64,000 nt of DNA from Marsupella aquatica (lineage: Eukaryota > Marchantiophyta): contig OZ316894.1 of NCBI GenBank assembly GCA_973895155.1, forward strand, positions 21,452,001 to 21,516,000, read 5' to 3'. This document shows positions 45,931 to 59,000 of the stretch, in pieces. The translations under genes and the position numbers were made by a program. A model generated the notes under the pieces. It was not told the origin of the DNA and did no database searches. It saw nothing but the letters and a program-made list of their open reading frames with translations. The number at the start of each line of letters is the position of its first letter. The stretch's first letter is position 1.

Positions 45931-48900
45931 GTGAGTCCTCAAATCTCATGGAAGACTCTATGGCAGCCAGTGCAATCAGCCAGGACTCGAAATCAATTTC
46001 TGGGTCTGTTACTTCGGGGATCCAAGTCCATATTAAAAGTGGTTGAGTCGATCTTCAATTTTATCCTCTGTCTATCCATTAAGCTTCGGCAGTTGTGTTC
46101 TGGTTCTTCTCCAAATGGACTCTCGTTTGTGCCCCACCTCACCCAGGTATGTCATTACACATGAGCCACTAGCCATGACCTCCTCGTAACGTTTCTTAGG
46201 CGTGTACTGTAACACAGGTGTCACAGCTAAATCTCTGAGCACTCCATGGTGCATCTATGCTGCATTTCTTGTTTTCGTGGTTTGGTTTTGTGGGTGGCTG
46301 TTGCTTCCTCCCAAATATTTTACTCACCCGTTCTGTGGTCGGCAGTTGGACGAAATTCTTTATGAAGTTTACACTCCCCTACCCAAACAAAAGCCAGACC
46401 TGGAAATCATCTTTCTTCATGGCCTTCAGTTGACTCAACAAAAGGAGGCATACATGACAACCTGGATGTCGTATGACAACTCCCAGCTTTGGTTGAAGAC
46501 GTGGCTGGTGGAAGAGTTTCCTAAAGCTCGGATTCTGACAATCTCATATGACTGTTCCGCCAAAAGGAGTGATGTTGCTGGGATTTTGGATATGTACCGC
46601 ACAACAGAGAATCTGATCCACGAACTTACGAGGGATAGTGTTCGAGTTGGCCGGGAAGGATGCCCAGTGGTGTTTGTAGGCCATTGTGTGGGCGGTTTAG
46701 TTTTGAAGGACCTTTGTGTGAGGGCGGGAAACTTGTTGACTCGAGAAAGTCCAGAAAGTCCAGAATTTCATCGAGTTGATGAGCTGTTCTCGAACCTACG
46801 AGGCATGTTCTTTTACGGAACACCGCACTTAGGATCGTTGTTGGGTGATGAGTTTCATCAAAACCCAGGTGCACTGGCGGCACAAATAAAAGTCTTGAAG
46901 GCTTCCAACAGTAGAAGAAATGAGGAGTTTCTTAAGTTGAAGAATCGGTATAAGTGGGCAACCTATGGGATAGGCGAAGGACAGAAGAGTTTTGTGGTAT
47001 GGACAATCTGTTGACCTGTCTCTTTTATTTTGACGGTGCATTTGTATTGGGCCTTTAATTCTCTTCCGTGCTAACCATGCATCCTGTCAGATCATTGAGA
47101 AATTTGTAATATATAATCAATTGCTCAACTCCAAGGGGCTCTCTTACCAGAACAATCAGCTTACTTTTCTTTTCAAATTTTAATGTTTCTTAGCGTTACT
47201 TATCAGCCCATGATTGAAGTTTAATGGATACAATATAATGGAAATTTGTGCCTCGCTAACCTATCGCGCCTATTATGAGACGATAAAAAGAACGTACGGA
47301 AGAGGAAGAAACACATATATTTCCTCGGACTCTCCTGTGTCAACAATATTTTGAACTTAATAGTTCTAATCATCGTGGAATCTTCACAATTTTGGCCTGT
47401 GATTATTGACCTGGTTTTCTCCTATAGGGTGGTCTGGATAAATGTATTCGTGTGGTTGAGGAGGCATCATCTAGGGCATACATGGATTCCTACTACACTG
47501 CTCGGACTTCAGACCATTTCAACATCTGCAAACCACGGGGGAAGAAGGATAGTGCTTTCCAAAAGCTTACAGATTTTCTGCACCAGGTATTTAGCAGTCG
47601 TATTCTCAGATATTCCGATTTCAGACATCATGAGAAATTGACAATGGGAAAGCATCCATAGACGTGATAGCGAGAACCTTCCGTTGAAAGTTTACAACCT
47701 AGTGGTATATCGAAACTTTCCCTTTTCACAGTATTCTTGATGTATGTCGTAGTACTTCAAGACTAGAAAGATTGTGTGCTTTGAGTGCTCTCAAAATTCA
47801 ATGGCTTTTGGTGTAGCTCGAGGACAACTTGCAGCTACAAGTTTCCTCGTTTCTTCACTCCCATGCACACCATAGATATCTCATCGTTTTCTCGACTTTT
47901 GTTGTGAAATTTTCAATCACCATAATTCGAACAGGTGCAAGGAAGTGGAGCACTTGATGGGAGTCTTGCGGATATCGGTGGGAGTTACCAGCCGCAAGAC
48001 ATTATTGACTTGGAAGGTCGTGCAGGCCAAGTACGCACTATTTTGGCCAAGCCAAATGCCAACAAGATCTTCATTGTAGGTTTGAGTGGAATTGGCAAAA
48101 CTACACTGGCTGAGCAGGTCTTCCGTGAGATGTGTCCCAACTTTGGAGTCACATGCTTTGTATCTCTTTCGAGCTCTGAGCCCCAATACGATTGCCAAGA
48201 ACAGGTCTTGAAAAGAATTCAAGAGGGTCTACATTCAGGTCGGGGAGGATTAAATGGCAGCCCTTCTAGCGTACTTGGTTACTTGAAACGGAAGAAAGTC
48301 TTGATGGTTGTTGATAATGTTCAGTCACAAAAACAACTGGATGCCTTGTGCACGAACACTTGGTTAGATCGTAGTGCCAGTCGGTTGATTGTCACCAGTA
48401 CCAATCCTCGACTTGGCACCCAATGCAATACTTTTCAGGTCCCATACTTGAATGACACAGAATCACGGCAGTTGTTCCTAAACTATGCCTTTGAGGGTAG
48501 AGAAGGACCTCAGAATGTCACAATGTTTGTTGACCAGGTGATAAGAAAGTGCGAAAACTTCCCTCTATCTCTTAAAATTCTGGGGAGTTATGTAGGCCAC
48601 GAGGAGGACAAAGACAACCGAGAACTTTGGAAAGAGCTGATTCAGAAGGTGGAGAAAGCTGTAGAATTGGTTCGTGGTGATCCGGATCTGAAACTGTGGG
48701 CGAGGCTCAGGCCATGCTACGATTCTTTAGATCCTTCAGAGCAACAGTTGTTCTTGGATATTGCCACGACATTTTGTGGCTACTCCTTTTCCATGGTGGA
48801 GTGTATCTGGAATGGCTGTCAGGAATTTCCAGTGACGGCATGGACAAATGTTAAGAAAAGATTTCTCGCAAGTGTGGACAAAGATGGTAAGGTATGGATG

Positions 48901-51059
48901 CATACCCAACTGCGGGACTTGGGCCGGAGCATTGCATGTCCCCGGAATACGTCTCTTGAGAAGTGGCAGCGAGTGTCCGAAACCGCCTCTGCAAAGGAGT
49001 TGATTGCAAATTATCAGGTATTTTGTAGAAACACAAGTGGGGTGCTCAAATCCAACGAACATCTGGAAGTTCCTTTTTAAGCATTTGAATGTTCTTGTAA
49101 CCGATTTGGACGGTGCTAGATCAAGCGACTGAGGTGACTGAAAACTAACAACCCAAAATGCATTGTCACTTTGCAGGGCGTTGTTGATACTCGTACTTTG
49201 GAAAGTTTATCCGTTCTAGACCTCTCATACTGCAGAGCTATGAAATCACTCCCTTCGAGCCTCCGGAATGCAAGGAAGCTCACATGGTTGGAGTTGGAAG
49301 GTTGTCGATCGTTGAAAGATCTGGGGGTATTGAAACTCTGCCATCTAAAGCACTTGGGATTGAGTCGGACCGGCTTGACCCACGTACCACGAAACCTTGC
49401 CCAGGTCAACAACCCGAAGTACTTGCTGGCCCATGACACAAAGCTAACAAAAGTTCCTCAAAGGGTCCGTGGCCTTGCGATGTTAGTGTCGCTTGATTTG
49501 AGCTATACCAGTGTCGGCACCCTTCCAGAAGCTATTGGTAATCTCAAATTCTTGAAAGAGCTCAACCTACAGTGGACTTTACTGCGGTCCTTGCCGGAAT
49601 CAGTGGGGGAGCTAGAATGGCTGGAAACTTTGAGCTTGGACTGGACTCCTTTGGAAAATCTACCGGAATCAGTTTGCAAGCTACGGTTTCTCAAACGTCT
49701 GATACTAGCTGGTACTAAAATAAGCACTCTTCCTGATGCGATCGGGGACCTTGTACAGCTGGAGGAATTGGACCTATGGAGAAGTAGGTTAAGTAGACTA
49801 CCGGAAACAACCAGCAGGTTGTTGCGGTTCGAAGAAATTTCAGTACCATTGGATTTGAACGACAATTGCCTCCACGATTTAGCTTCTTTGAAGTCCTTGA
49901 CGAGCCTTGAGCTGGACGTTGGGATCCTAGGAGAAGAGCGTGGTCTGGCACTGGGAGAGGAGCAACCACAAACAAGGATCCACTCCTTTCTCTCTCCTTT
50001 ATTTTCACTCCATGCACTTTATTACGTATCGTTAAGTGGCGACAATTGCCCGCAATCTTTGCTACCCGCTCTGTTTGGTGCTTTGCATCAAATTTCATCG
50101 CTTTCGATGTTACTATTGTGCCAATTCCATAGCGTGGAGGTGATGCCCTATGAATTGGGGAAATTGACAGGATTGATGACGCTTGTGATATGGGGCTGTG
50201 ATAGGCTCCGTGAGTTGCCCGAGTCATTGGGCAGCCTATGCGGGCTGACAAATCTGTACTTAAAAGACTTGCCAAGCTTGTCCAGACTGCCCGAGTCTTT
50301 GAATGCCTTGTCATGCCTTTCCCAATTATTTATTTGTTACTGTGAGAGCATAGAAATCTGCCGGGGTCTTTTGGCCATTTGTCGCCTTTGGAGCAAGAGT
50401 GCTTCTCTTGGCAAAGCAACAACAGCGAAACGGTGAACTCATATGAGCGCACAATGCCTTGTCAGCTGGACTGCTTGAAATTGCGCACAGATTCATGGAA
50501 ACTCTTGGAGTGCTTCTTGGAATGTTGTCAGAAACGGATATCAAGGCCAAAAGTTATATATAATGTTAGCTGCGAGAAGATGGAGAAAGTGATGAAGGAG
50601 GCGACCCAGGATAGAGATGGAGGACGCTATGTGGTCGATATTAGTGTGGCCAGGGAGCTATTCACGGAAAGGAATTCAAATCAGCGAGGACAGGACAGTA
50701 GCGTCCAATTTGCTGCGGGGCGTTCTGCGTGTCATGGTCCTTGGAACCATTGTACCGGTCTTCAATCTGTCTTTATACGATGCTGGGGAAACGACAGAAA
50801 GACTGTAATCTCCAAGAGGTGTGGTGTTCACACGATATTGGTGCGAGTGATAGATTGACGACACAGCGGTGAGGCTAGTGAAAACGAAGTAGATAGTGAG
50901 ATCGAGGAAGATAATGTGCACAGCGGTATGGAGGGAGACGAATCTGACAGCGAGATGAGTGAAGATGCAAGCAGTGAGGTTGAAGAACATGGAGCTGGTT
51001 GTGCATTGAAGGAAGAAAAAACTGATACTGAACAGACAACAAGATGGCAATCTGAGTGA
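45931..51059 (+). pseudogene. Hyd-NLR copy 4, disrupted
   Basis: Exons by homology: 45931-46146 (decayed), 46346-46996, 47428-47586, 47935-49017, 49177-51059. Exon 1 lacks the ATG used in copies 2, 3 and 5, and two bases are missing near 45992, so the remaining Met at 45948 is out of frame. The hydrolase and NB-ARC exons are open with the same motifs (GHCVGG, GLSGIGKTT, VLMVVDNV, MHT). The LRR exon has a 198 bp in-frame deletion near 49200 (flanked by TTG in the parent), removing the first LRRs. It also has a one-base loss in an A run near 50354 and a CGA to TGA change at 50856-50858. The frame therefore ends at 50436. From about 47000 to 49198 the sequence is nearly identical to copy 5. A truncated hydrolase-NB protein cannot be excluded. 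Confidence 0.8.
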
Positions 51060-52665
51060 AAACAGATAATGAGACGCGCGAACAAGAAAACCACAGGGAG
51101 ATAGTCCAGCAGGGGACTCTGAAAAAGGCGTCATGCGGAAGACGCGGTGTCCACTCATCCGTTGAGCATCCGAATGCTATTTGTGTTCTTTAAACACAAA
51201 CCGTGATGCCATGTTCTAGTCCCACAAGGAATGGCCACTGCAATCTGTAAGTCTTTCACACTGTTACAATATTGAATGCGGATGGAGCTCTGAAATTATT
51301 CCGCAAATTGTTAAGATGCTCTGAGTGCCTACCATTTTGCGAGCATTGGGAGAGTTCTGTGTGGCAAAATTTCGCCTGAAAGAAAGTGCTTTGAAGTCCA
51401 TGCGGTTTGAGACTCCCAGAGGTTATGGCAAAGCTTCTACTCCGATATACTTAGGATACTCAGAGATCAACATCTCTCAGATTTGCATTTCAGGAAGTCG
51501 TTGTCGTTGCAGTAGTTTACCTGGCTTCAGTTGATGGCAGCAGAGTCTTGTTGAGTTTATGGTAAGTGAATTGCTGGGGGCATTTTAAAAGTGTTCTGGC
51601 TTCATTCCGTCAGAAACTGTAGAGTTGGGGATGAATGAAACAAGTTTGAGCCGAAGGTTAGGTTCGAATGATTGAAACACTTGTTGCAAAACCAGAGGTT
51701 GAAGGCTTAATCCAAGCTATAGCGTTTACAACGTCTGTACTAGGCTCAACATTGCAGACACACTCGGGATTGTCACTGTGAATTTGCTGTGACCCTCGGG
51801 AGGCCCTCTCAACAGAGGTGGTCAACTATGAAGATACAAAATCCTGGATGACAGGTTGGTTTCTAATAGTTGATTGTATCCGCACACGCTGATAATTAAT
51901 TTGGAAGTTTCTTTTCCTTTTTGTGCAGAGGTTGCGAACTGATCATTTGGTTCGTTGCGTGTGAGCCCAATGTAGTCCGAGCACACTTCGATATGGAGTT
52001 TTTTGCCATGGTGATCTTGCTGGATGTAGCACAGTCATCGTGGTCCAATGTTTGCGTGTTTGGTATGGGCTGGCCGAGGTAAGGAGGCATTAGCAATCTT
52101 CGACCCTCCTTTTATCGCAGATGGATTTTTTCCTTGCACTCCCTGCTTCTCCAGTGAACGTCAAAAATCGTGTATGCAAGATAGCAAGGGAAATAGCCAC
52201 GACGAAATCATCTTGACCGAACTCAGTCACCTGCCATTGCCAGTGCTGGCTCAAGTGATGGTAGACACGATAATATACAAGTGCGCGGATATACTCCAGT
52301 GTATTTCGTAAAGACCAGGCTAAACGTAATCCTTTTTGTCAACTTTTGAGGTTTCTTCCCTGACTGCTTTTGGCTTGAATGCTTTGGGCAGAAGTGATTG
52401 AAAAACTAATTATAAACCGAAGATTGATGTCTTAAGCCGTGGTATCTCGCTATAATACCTGTGTAGAGCCGACACACTCGGGGCATGGACCCAGAAAGGG
52501 TTGTGGATGTGAATTTGCTGCAACCTGCTGAGGTGCCTGACCCTATGTTAGCTGAGGCAGGTAGAGGCGAAGAGAAATCAGTTTCACACAACAACGATCG
52601 ATGGGCAGCAAAACTAGCTGACAGTCTTCCAATGTGTCTCGTCTGGGACATGACGGTTCCTATAA
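51060..52665. other. 3' flank of unit 4
   Basis: Matches the flank after copy 5 (61419-62870) and is much more divergent from the flanks of copies 1-3. A 68-codon frame at 52485-52691 (starts MDPERVVDVN) is partly conserved after copy 5, where it is cut off. It is not recognisable and is left uncalled. Confidence 0.55.
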
Positions 52666-53163
52666 CGGAAGGTTGTAGATACGGGGTCTAGTATTTATCG
52701 CAACACCTCCATTGTACTGATCAACGGAAATGTTATCAGAGCTGCGCCAGAGGATGCATCAGAAGAGATGTTAGATCGTATGCCAACTTCAGCAACTTGT
52801 ATGAATCTTCTGAAGCTTCCTCCATATAAAAGGTAATCCCACAATTCATTCTATATGTTCTGACTTTTTTTCAGTGACGGTCGATTGCAACACCTATCTC
52901 TACATAAGAAAGCAAGAGGTAGAAAGTTACGTTCTGATGAAAGCTGAGTCCATACGCAATAAGCTAAATGCTCGAAGTGAATCAGTTATTGCAGACGTTG
53001 AAACGTAAAGATCTGGGGCTTTAATAAATGAACTGTCTGATCCATGAACGGAGAAACGTTTTTGCTAACTTCAGGGTATTTATTTTTGTGCATTTCAGCA
53101 AGGATTAGTCAGGAGAAGCTGATGTATGCCATCACAGCTGGTGCCGGATTTGACTTGAGCTAA
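52666..53163 (+). pseudogene. C-terminal remnant of a HECT E3 ubiquitin ligase (UPL6/UPL7-like)
   Basis: Two pieces. The first, open from 52666 to a donor at 52833, reads EEMLDRMPTSATCMNLLKL, the HECT signature with the thioester Cys codon at 52798-52800. The second reads QEKLMYAITAGAGFDLS and stops at 53161-53163, matching the usual end of plant UPL6/UPL7 proteins. An acceptor at 53101-53102 would join them in frame. HECT ligases transfer ubiquitin through this Cys. Nothing of the N-lobe is seen within the window, so this is a fragment or last exons carried along in a duplication. It is not present after copy 5, where homology ends near 62873. Confidence 0.75.
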
Positions 53164-55080
53164 TTCACATTTCTAGGAGTAACAGACTCATTTGGAACCA
53201 TGGGTCTGGACGCGCACCTCTGGGTGCCAAGGCTGGCCCAGGCTTGGAGGGTGAAAGACTCACACTTAAGGACACTTCCCCAGGTCAATCAATGGACGAG
53301 TCACGTAGAAGTAGTTCTCCTCTCCATATCATCCAGTTGGTACATCCATCAGTAGATATCCGAGTGCTGCCTACCACAAGCTGGCAGCAGTCAGTTACGT
53401 CCTGATTCATTCTGGACTCAACTGCACATATGGTGAATCATTGCCACTGTTCTTATTCAGGAGATTTTCCTGCCGTGCTCGCCAAGATACACAGCAACAT
53501 CTGCAACGGAGCTTTCAATGAGTGGCATGATCATCTGTAAATTTGAATTTGTCACAGGACTGGTCACAATGGGATTGTATCGTTGGTAATTGTACATTGA
53601 AATGCCCTAGGAGGGGAGGATAGCAGAATAATACTTACATGAACACTCTGTTTTGGATGATGCCGTATTTTTATGTACTGGCTCGTTAGGGAGGACATTG
53701 TGATGACGGGGATGATTTGGCACTTTTGTATGTGCAACAGACATGTTACAGAGGTTTTGTATATGTGATCACTTATATGCTGCGGTATGACTGTCCCTAC
53801 TCATATAGATATATGAATAAATAAAATATCGATATATTTATTTATTACAGAAAAGCATAATGACCGTATATATGCAGCATGGTTTACATAATTATTAAAT
53901 ATTAATACTGTTGTACCGTAATTTTGTAAAGTGTACGTGAACACACATCATTCTCATAACCACCTCTGCATCTCTAAAGAATGTTTGTGCTCTATCCCTT
54001 TCATTTCGATGCAAATGCGAAGGCTCCAACTTGCTGTTTGTGGAACTTCCAAATGTCGTTCAATTTCTACACGCCGACTGTGGAAATTCGATTCTGCTTT
54101 TTTACCAGACTTCGCTGTCCTTAACCTTCAACATTGTAAACCAGGGTGGATGGATAGTGCACGTATTTCAAAAACGCTCACGATAAGCAACCGTTCGAAG
54201 AAATAAGATTCCGAAGATTCTCTCTGAAAACGTTCTGGTGAAGAATGTGACCATCATTATCATCATGAACATGATTGTTGGGGAAATCAATGTGTGACTT
54301 CCCTTCCAGTTCAGTAAACGTTCTGTGCTGGTCGATATTGGATGATTTTGGTCGTTGGTGAATTGGAACATTGTTCGATACCACTTGAGGACATTGAATG
54401 GTCAGAATGTGGGCATTATTACCAACAGTGGACATGATCACTGGGGAAATCAATGTTTGACCTCCCTCCAGTTCAGTAAACGTTTTGTACTGGTCCATAC
54501 TGGATGGATTCAGTCTTCACTGAAGTGCAACGTTGTTCTATACCACTTCAGAAAATTGAATGATGATATTTCGCCTGCACTTCCAACACGAGGAGTAGCC
54601 GAGTGGCATCGAAGCTGAATTGGACCTCATTTTCAGGTTCTATTTCAGTACATCGTCTTAGAGATGCCATCAGAGCGAACCTTCATCGGAACTTGACGTT
54701 ACTGGGCTGCGCCACAATCATGACCAAATTATAGAGGACTCGCAATTTTGCGTAGACAAATCTCCCAGATAACAGAACTGAAGTCCTGGTGAGCATCACG
54801 AACGTCATTTCACTCATCTGGGGCTTTGTGTCGTGAGGACATCTCACATTCCCCGAATATGCTGGCTACGTGGGGACTCAAATTCAGCAGTGTCTAGTAT
54901 GAAATTCAGAAATAAGCTTTCCAGCTGGATTCGGACACCTTCTCCATCACCTGCCCGTTCGATCTCGCTCCCTGCCGGCCACGAAGACTTTGGGCGCAAT
55001 CCTGCCCGAACTTAGATCCGGTAGGAAGGAAAATGTACACCAATCGGAGACATTCGAGCAAGCAGTGAAACATAACCCGC
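53164..55080. other. Spacer between HECT remnant and copy 5 promoter
   Basis: No gene is seen. The first part may be 3' UTR of the HECT gene. From about 54660 the sequence weakly resembles 43700-44170, the spacer upstream of copy 4. Confidence 0.5.
54236..54560. repeat. About 163 bp tandem duplication
   Basis: GGGGAAATCAATGT followed by TCCAGTTCAGTAAACGTT occurs at about 54280 and 54443. Flanking sequence also matches (TTCGATACCACTTGAGGACA against TTCTATACCACTTCAGAAAA). Two diverged copies. Confidence 0.75.
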
Positions 55081-56087
55081 TCGTTTCCCAATCCTCGAAC
55101 ACTCCTTTTTTCAGGTCTTCTCACTCGGTGATGCCTGTCTGAGTGACTCGGCGTTAGCTCCATGATCTCGTCGACACCCTCTCAACGGTGTGTGAAGTCG
55201 GATGAAAGCCTAGATATATCTGGCACCCTCCGTTGTTCCACAATCGGTCCAATTCCGCAGATTTTCAGTGTGAGACTCCACCTCTATATATCCTCGGCAG
55301 AAGAAGGATTCCCGTTGAAGTTTGTGAAAAGCAGTCCAGCTTGTTTGCTGTTGGGGTCGACTATGATCAATTTTCCGAAATCTTGATGACTATTTCCGAT
55401 GCAATCCTCTCCAAATAACCCGAAGCCAATCCTTACTAGTGGGTGAACTTTGAAATTTACTCAAGGATGCCGTTGTTGCACCAGGGGACCAGGAGCAGGA
55501 TCTAGAATCTGGTCATCTGTGACATCACTGCCATTCTACCGTCCACTGGAGGTACTGTTCGTTGCAAATGAGGACTCTCTCTCTGACACTTCCTGAGAGA
55601 ATGGCTCAGATGGTGGGAGGTTGGTGGGTTCCAATTGCGATCCTTTGGGAACTCGTACGGGAACGCTATTGAAGGCACGAGCAAGTCTTCATTTGTGTTG
55701 ACATGTCTTCGTCCTCGGTCTCTTTCCGCTGTTAGTCTCCATGTGGAGTGAATTCTGAACGAGAAGGGACGTTCTGTCTAAGTCCACCGCACCTCGTCCT
55801 TACGAAACGGTCGACATAAGATCAATTGAAATACGAGACGAAACTCACCAACTCATCGATCTGCGTCTTCACGATGTCGAAGGAAGAAGCCCTGCCAATT
55901 TGCGCAGAAAGATGGTACTTCATATACTGATGGCAAGGCACGGTGTAAATAGGTGGAATCTGTCTGTGAAAATCGTTTCACAACTGGTTGAATCCTTCCT
56001 CAATTTCATCGTCTGTGCATTCATGAAGATTCAGCAGGTGTGTTCCCGTGTGTCTTCAAGTGGCCATTATTGAATACCCTCTCAAAA
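55081..56087 (+). promoter_or_regulatory. Promoter and leader of Hyd-NLR copy 5
   Basis: Matches the copy 2 and copy 3 blocks, with TATATAT at 55285-55291. The leader version of the hydrophobic segment is open, as in copy 2. Confidence 0.5.
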
Positions 56088-59000
56088 ATGGTTGAATCGA
56101 ATCTTACGGAAGACTCTACGGCAGCGAATGGAATCAGCCAGGACTCGAATTTACAATTTCTGGGTCTCTTACTCTGGGGATGCAAGTCCCTATCAAAAAT
56201 GATTGAATATATCTTAAATTTCATCCTCTGTCTATTCATCAAGCTTCGGAAGGTGTGTTCTGGTTCTTCTTCAAATGGACCGTCGTTTGTGCCCCAGCTC
56301 ACCCAGGTAAGTCACTGTGCATCGGCCACTAGCCATGACCTCCTCGTAACGTTTCTTAGGCGTGTTAATGTAGTACAGGTGTGACAGCTATATCTGTGAG
56401 CACTCCATGGTGCATCTATGCTGCATTTCTTGTTTTCGTGGTTTGTTTTTGTGGTTGGCTGTTGCATCCTCCCAATTATTTTACTTACCCGTTCTGCGGT
56501 CGGCAGTTGGACGAGATGGTTTATGAAGTTTACACTCCCTTACCCAAACAAAAGCCAGACCTGGAAATCATCTTTCTTCATGGCCTTCAGTTGACTCAAC
56601 AACAGGAGGCATACATGACAACCTGGATGTCGTATGACAACTCCCAGCTTTGGTTGAAGACGTGGCTGCTGGAAGAGTTTCCTAAAGCTCGGATTCTGAC
56701 AATCTCATATGACTGTTCTGCCAAAAGGAGTGATGTTGCTGGGATTTTGGATATGTACCGCACAACAGAGAATCTGATCCACGAACTTACGAGGGATAGT
56801 GTTCGAGTTGGCCGGGAAGGATGCCCAGTGGTGTTTGTAAGCCATTGTGTGGCGGTTTAGTTTTGAAGGACCTTTGTGTGAGGGCGGGAAACTTGTTGAC
56901 TCGAGAAAGTCCAGAAAGTCCAGAATTTCATCGAGTTGATGACCTGTTCTCGAACCTACGAGGCATGTTCTTTTACGGGACACCGCACTTAGGATCGTTG
57001 TTGGGTGATGAGTTTCATCAAAACCCAGGTGCACTGGCGGCACAAATAAAGGTCTTGAAGGCTTCCAACAGTAGAAGAAATGAGGAGTTTCTTAAGTTGA
57101 AGAATCGGTATAAGTGGGCAACCTACGCGATAGGCGAAGGACAGAAGAGTTTTGTGGTATGGACAATCTGTTGACCTGTCTCTTTTATTTTGACGGTGCA
57201 TTTGTATTGGGCCTTTAATTCTCTTCCGTGCTAACCATGCATCCTGTCAGATCATTGAGAAATTTGTAATATATAATCAATTGCTCAACTCCAAGGGGCT
57301 CTCTTACCAGAACAATCAGCTTACTTTTCTTTTCAAATTTTAATGTTTCTTAGCGTTACTTATCAGCCCATGATTGAAGTTTAATGGATACAATATAATG
57401 GAAATTTGTGCCTCGCTAACCTATCGCGCCTATTATGAGACGATAAAAAGAACGTACGGAAGAGGAAGAAACACATATATTTCCTCGGACTCTCCTGTGT
57501 CAACAATATTTTGAACTTAATAGTTCTAATCATCGTGGAATCTTCACAATTTTGGCCTGTGATTATTGACCTGGTTTTCTCCTATAGGGTGGTCTGGATA
57601 AATGTATTCGTGTGGTTGAGGAGGCATCATCTAGGGCATACATGGATTCCTACTACACTGCTCGGACTTCAGACCATTTCAACATCTGCAAACCACGGGG
57701 GAAGAAGGATAGTGCTTTCCAAAAGCTTACAGATTTTCTGCACCAGGTATTTAGCAGTCGTATTCTCAGATATTCCGATTTCAGACATCATGAGAAATTG
57801 ACAATGGGAAAGCATCCATAGACGTGATAGCGAGAACCTTCCGTTGAAAGTTTACAACCTAGTGGTATATCGAAACTTTCCCTTTTCACAGTATTCTTGA
57901 TGTATGTCGTAGTACTTCAAGACTAGAAAGATTGTGTGCTTTGAGTGCTCTCAAAATTCAATGGCTTTTGGTGTAGCTCGAGGACAACTTGCAGCTACAA
58001 GTTTCCTCGTTTCTTCACTCCCATGCACACCATAGATATCTTCTCATCGTTTTCTCGACTTTTGTTGTGAAATTTTCAATCACCATAATTCGAACAGGTG
58101 CAAGGAAGTGGAGCACTTGATGGGAGTCTTGCGGATATCGGTGGGAGTTACCAGCCGCAAGACATTATTGACTTGGAAGGTCGTGCAGGCCAAGTACGCA
58201 CTATTTTGGCCAAGCCAAATGCCAACAAGATCTTCATTGTAGGTTTGAGTGGAATTGGCAAAACTACACTGGCTGAGCAGGTCTTCCGTGAGATGTGTCC
58301 CAACTTTGGAGTCACATGCTTTGTATCTCTTTCGAGCTCTGAGCCCCAATACGATTGCCAAGAACAGGTCTTGAAAAGAATTCAAGAGGGTCTACATTCA
58401 GGTCGGGGAGGATTAAATGGCAGCCCTTCTAGCGTACTTGGTTACTTGAAACGGAAGAAAGTCTTGATGGTTGTTGATAATGTTCAGTCACAAAAACAAC
58501 TGGATGCCTTGTGCACGAACACTTGGTTAGATCGTAGTGCCAGTCGGTTGATTGTCACCAGTACCAATCCTCGACTTGGCACCCAATGCAATACTTTTCA
58601 GGTCCCATACTTGAATGACACAGAATCACGGCAGTTGTTCCTAAACTATGCTTTTGAGGGTAGAGAAGGACCTCAGAATGTCACAATGTTTGTTGACCAG
58701 GTGATAAGAAAGTGCGAAAACTTCCCTCTATCTCTTAAAATTCTGGGGAGTTATGTAGGCCACGAGGAGGACAAAGACAACCGAGAACTTTGGAAAGAGC
58801 TGATTCAGAAGATGGAGAAAGCTGTAGAATTGGTTCGTGGTGATCCGGATCTGAAACTGTGGGCTAGGCTCAGGCCATGCTACGATTCTTTAGATCCTTC
58901 AGAGCAACAGTTGTTCTTGGATATTGCCACGACATTTTGTGGCTACTCCTTTTCCATGGTGGAGTGTATCTGGAATGGCTGTCAGGAATTTCCAGTGACG

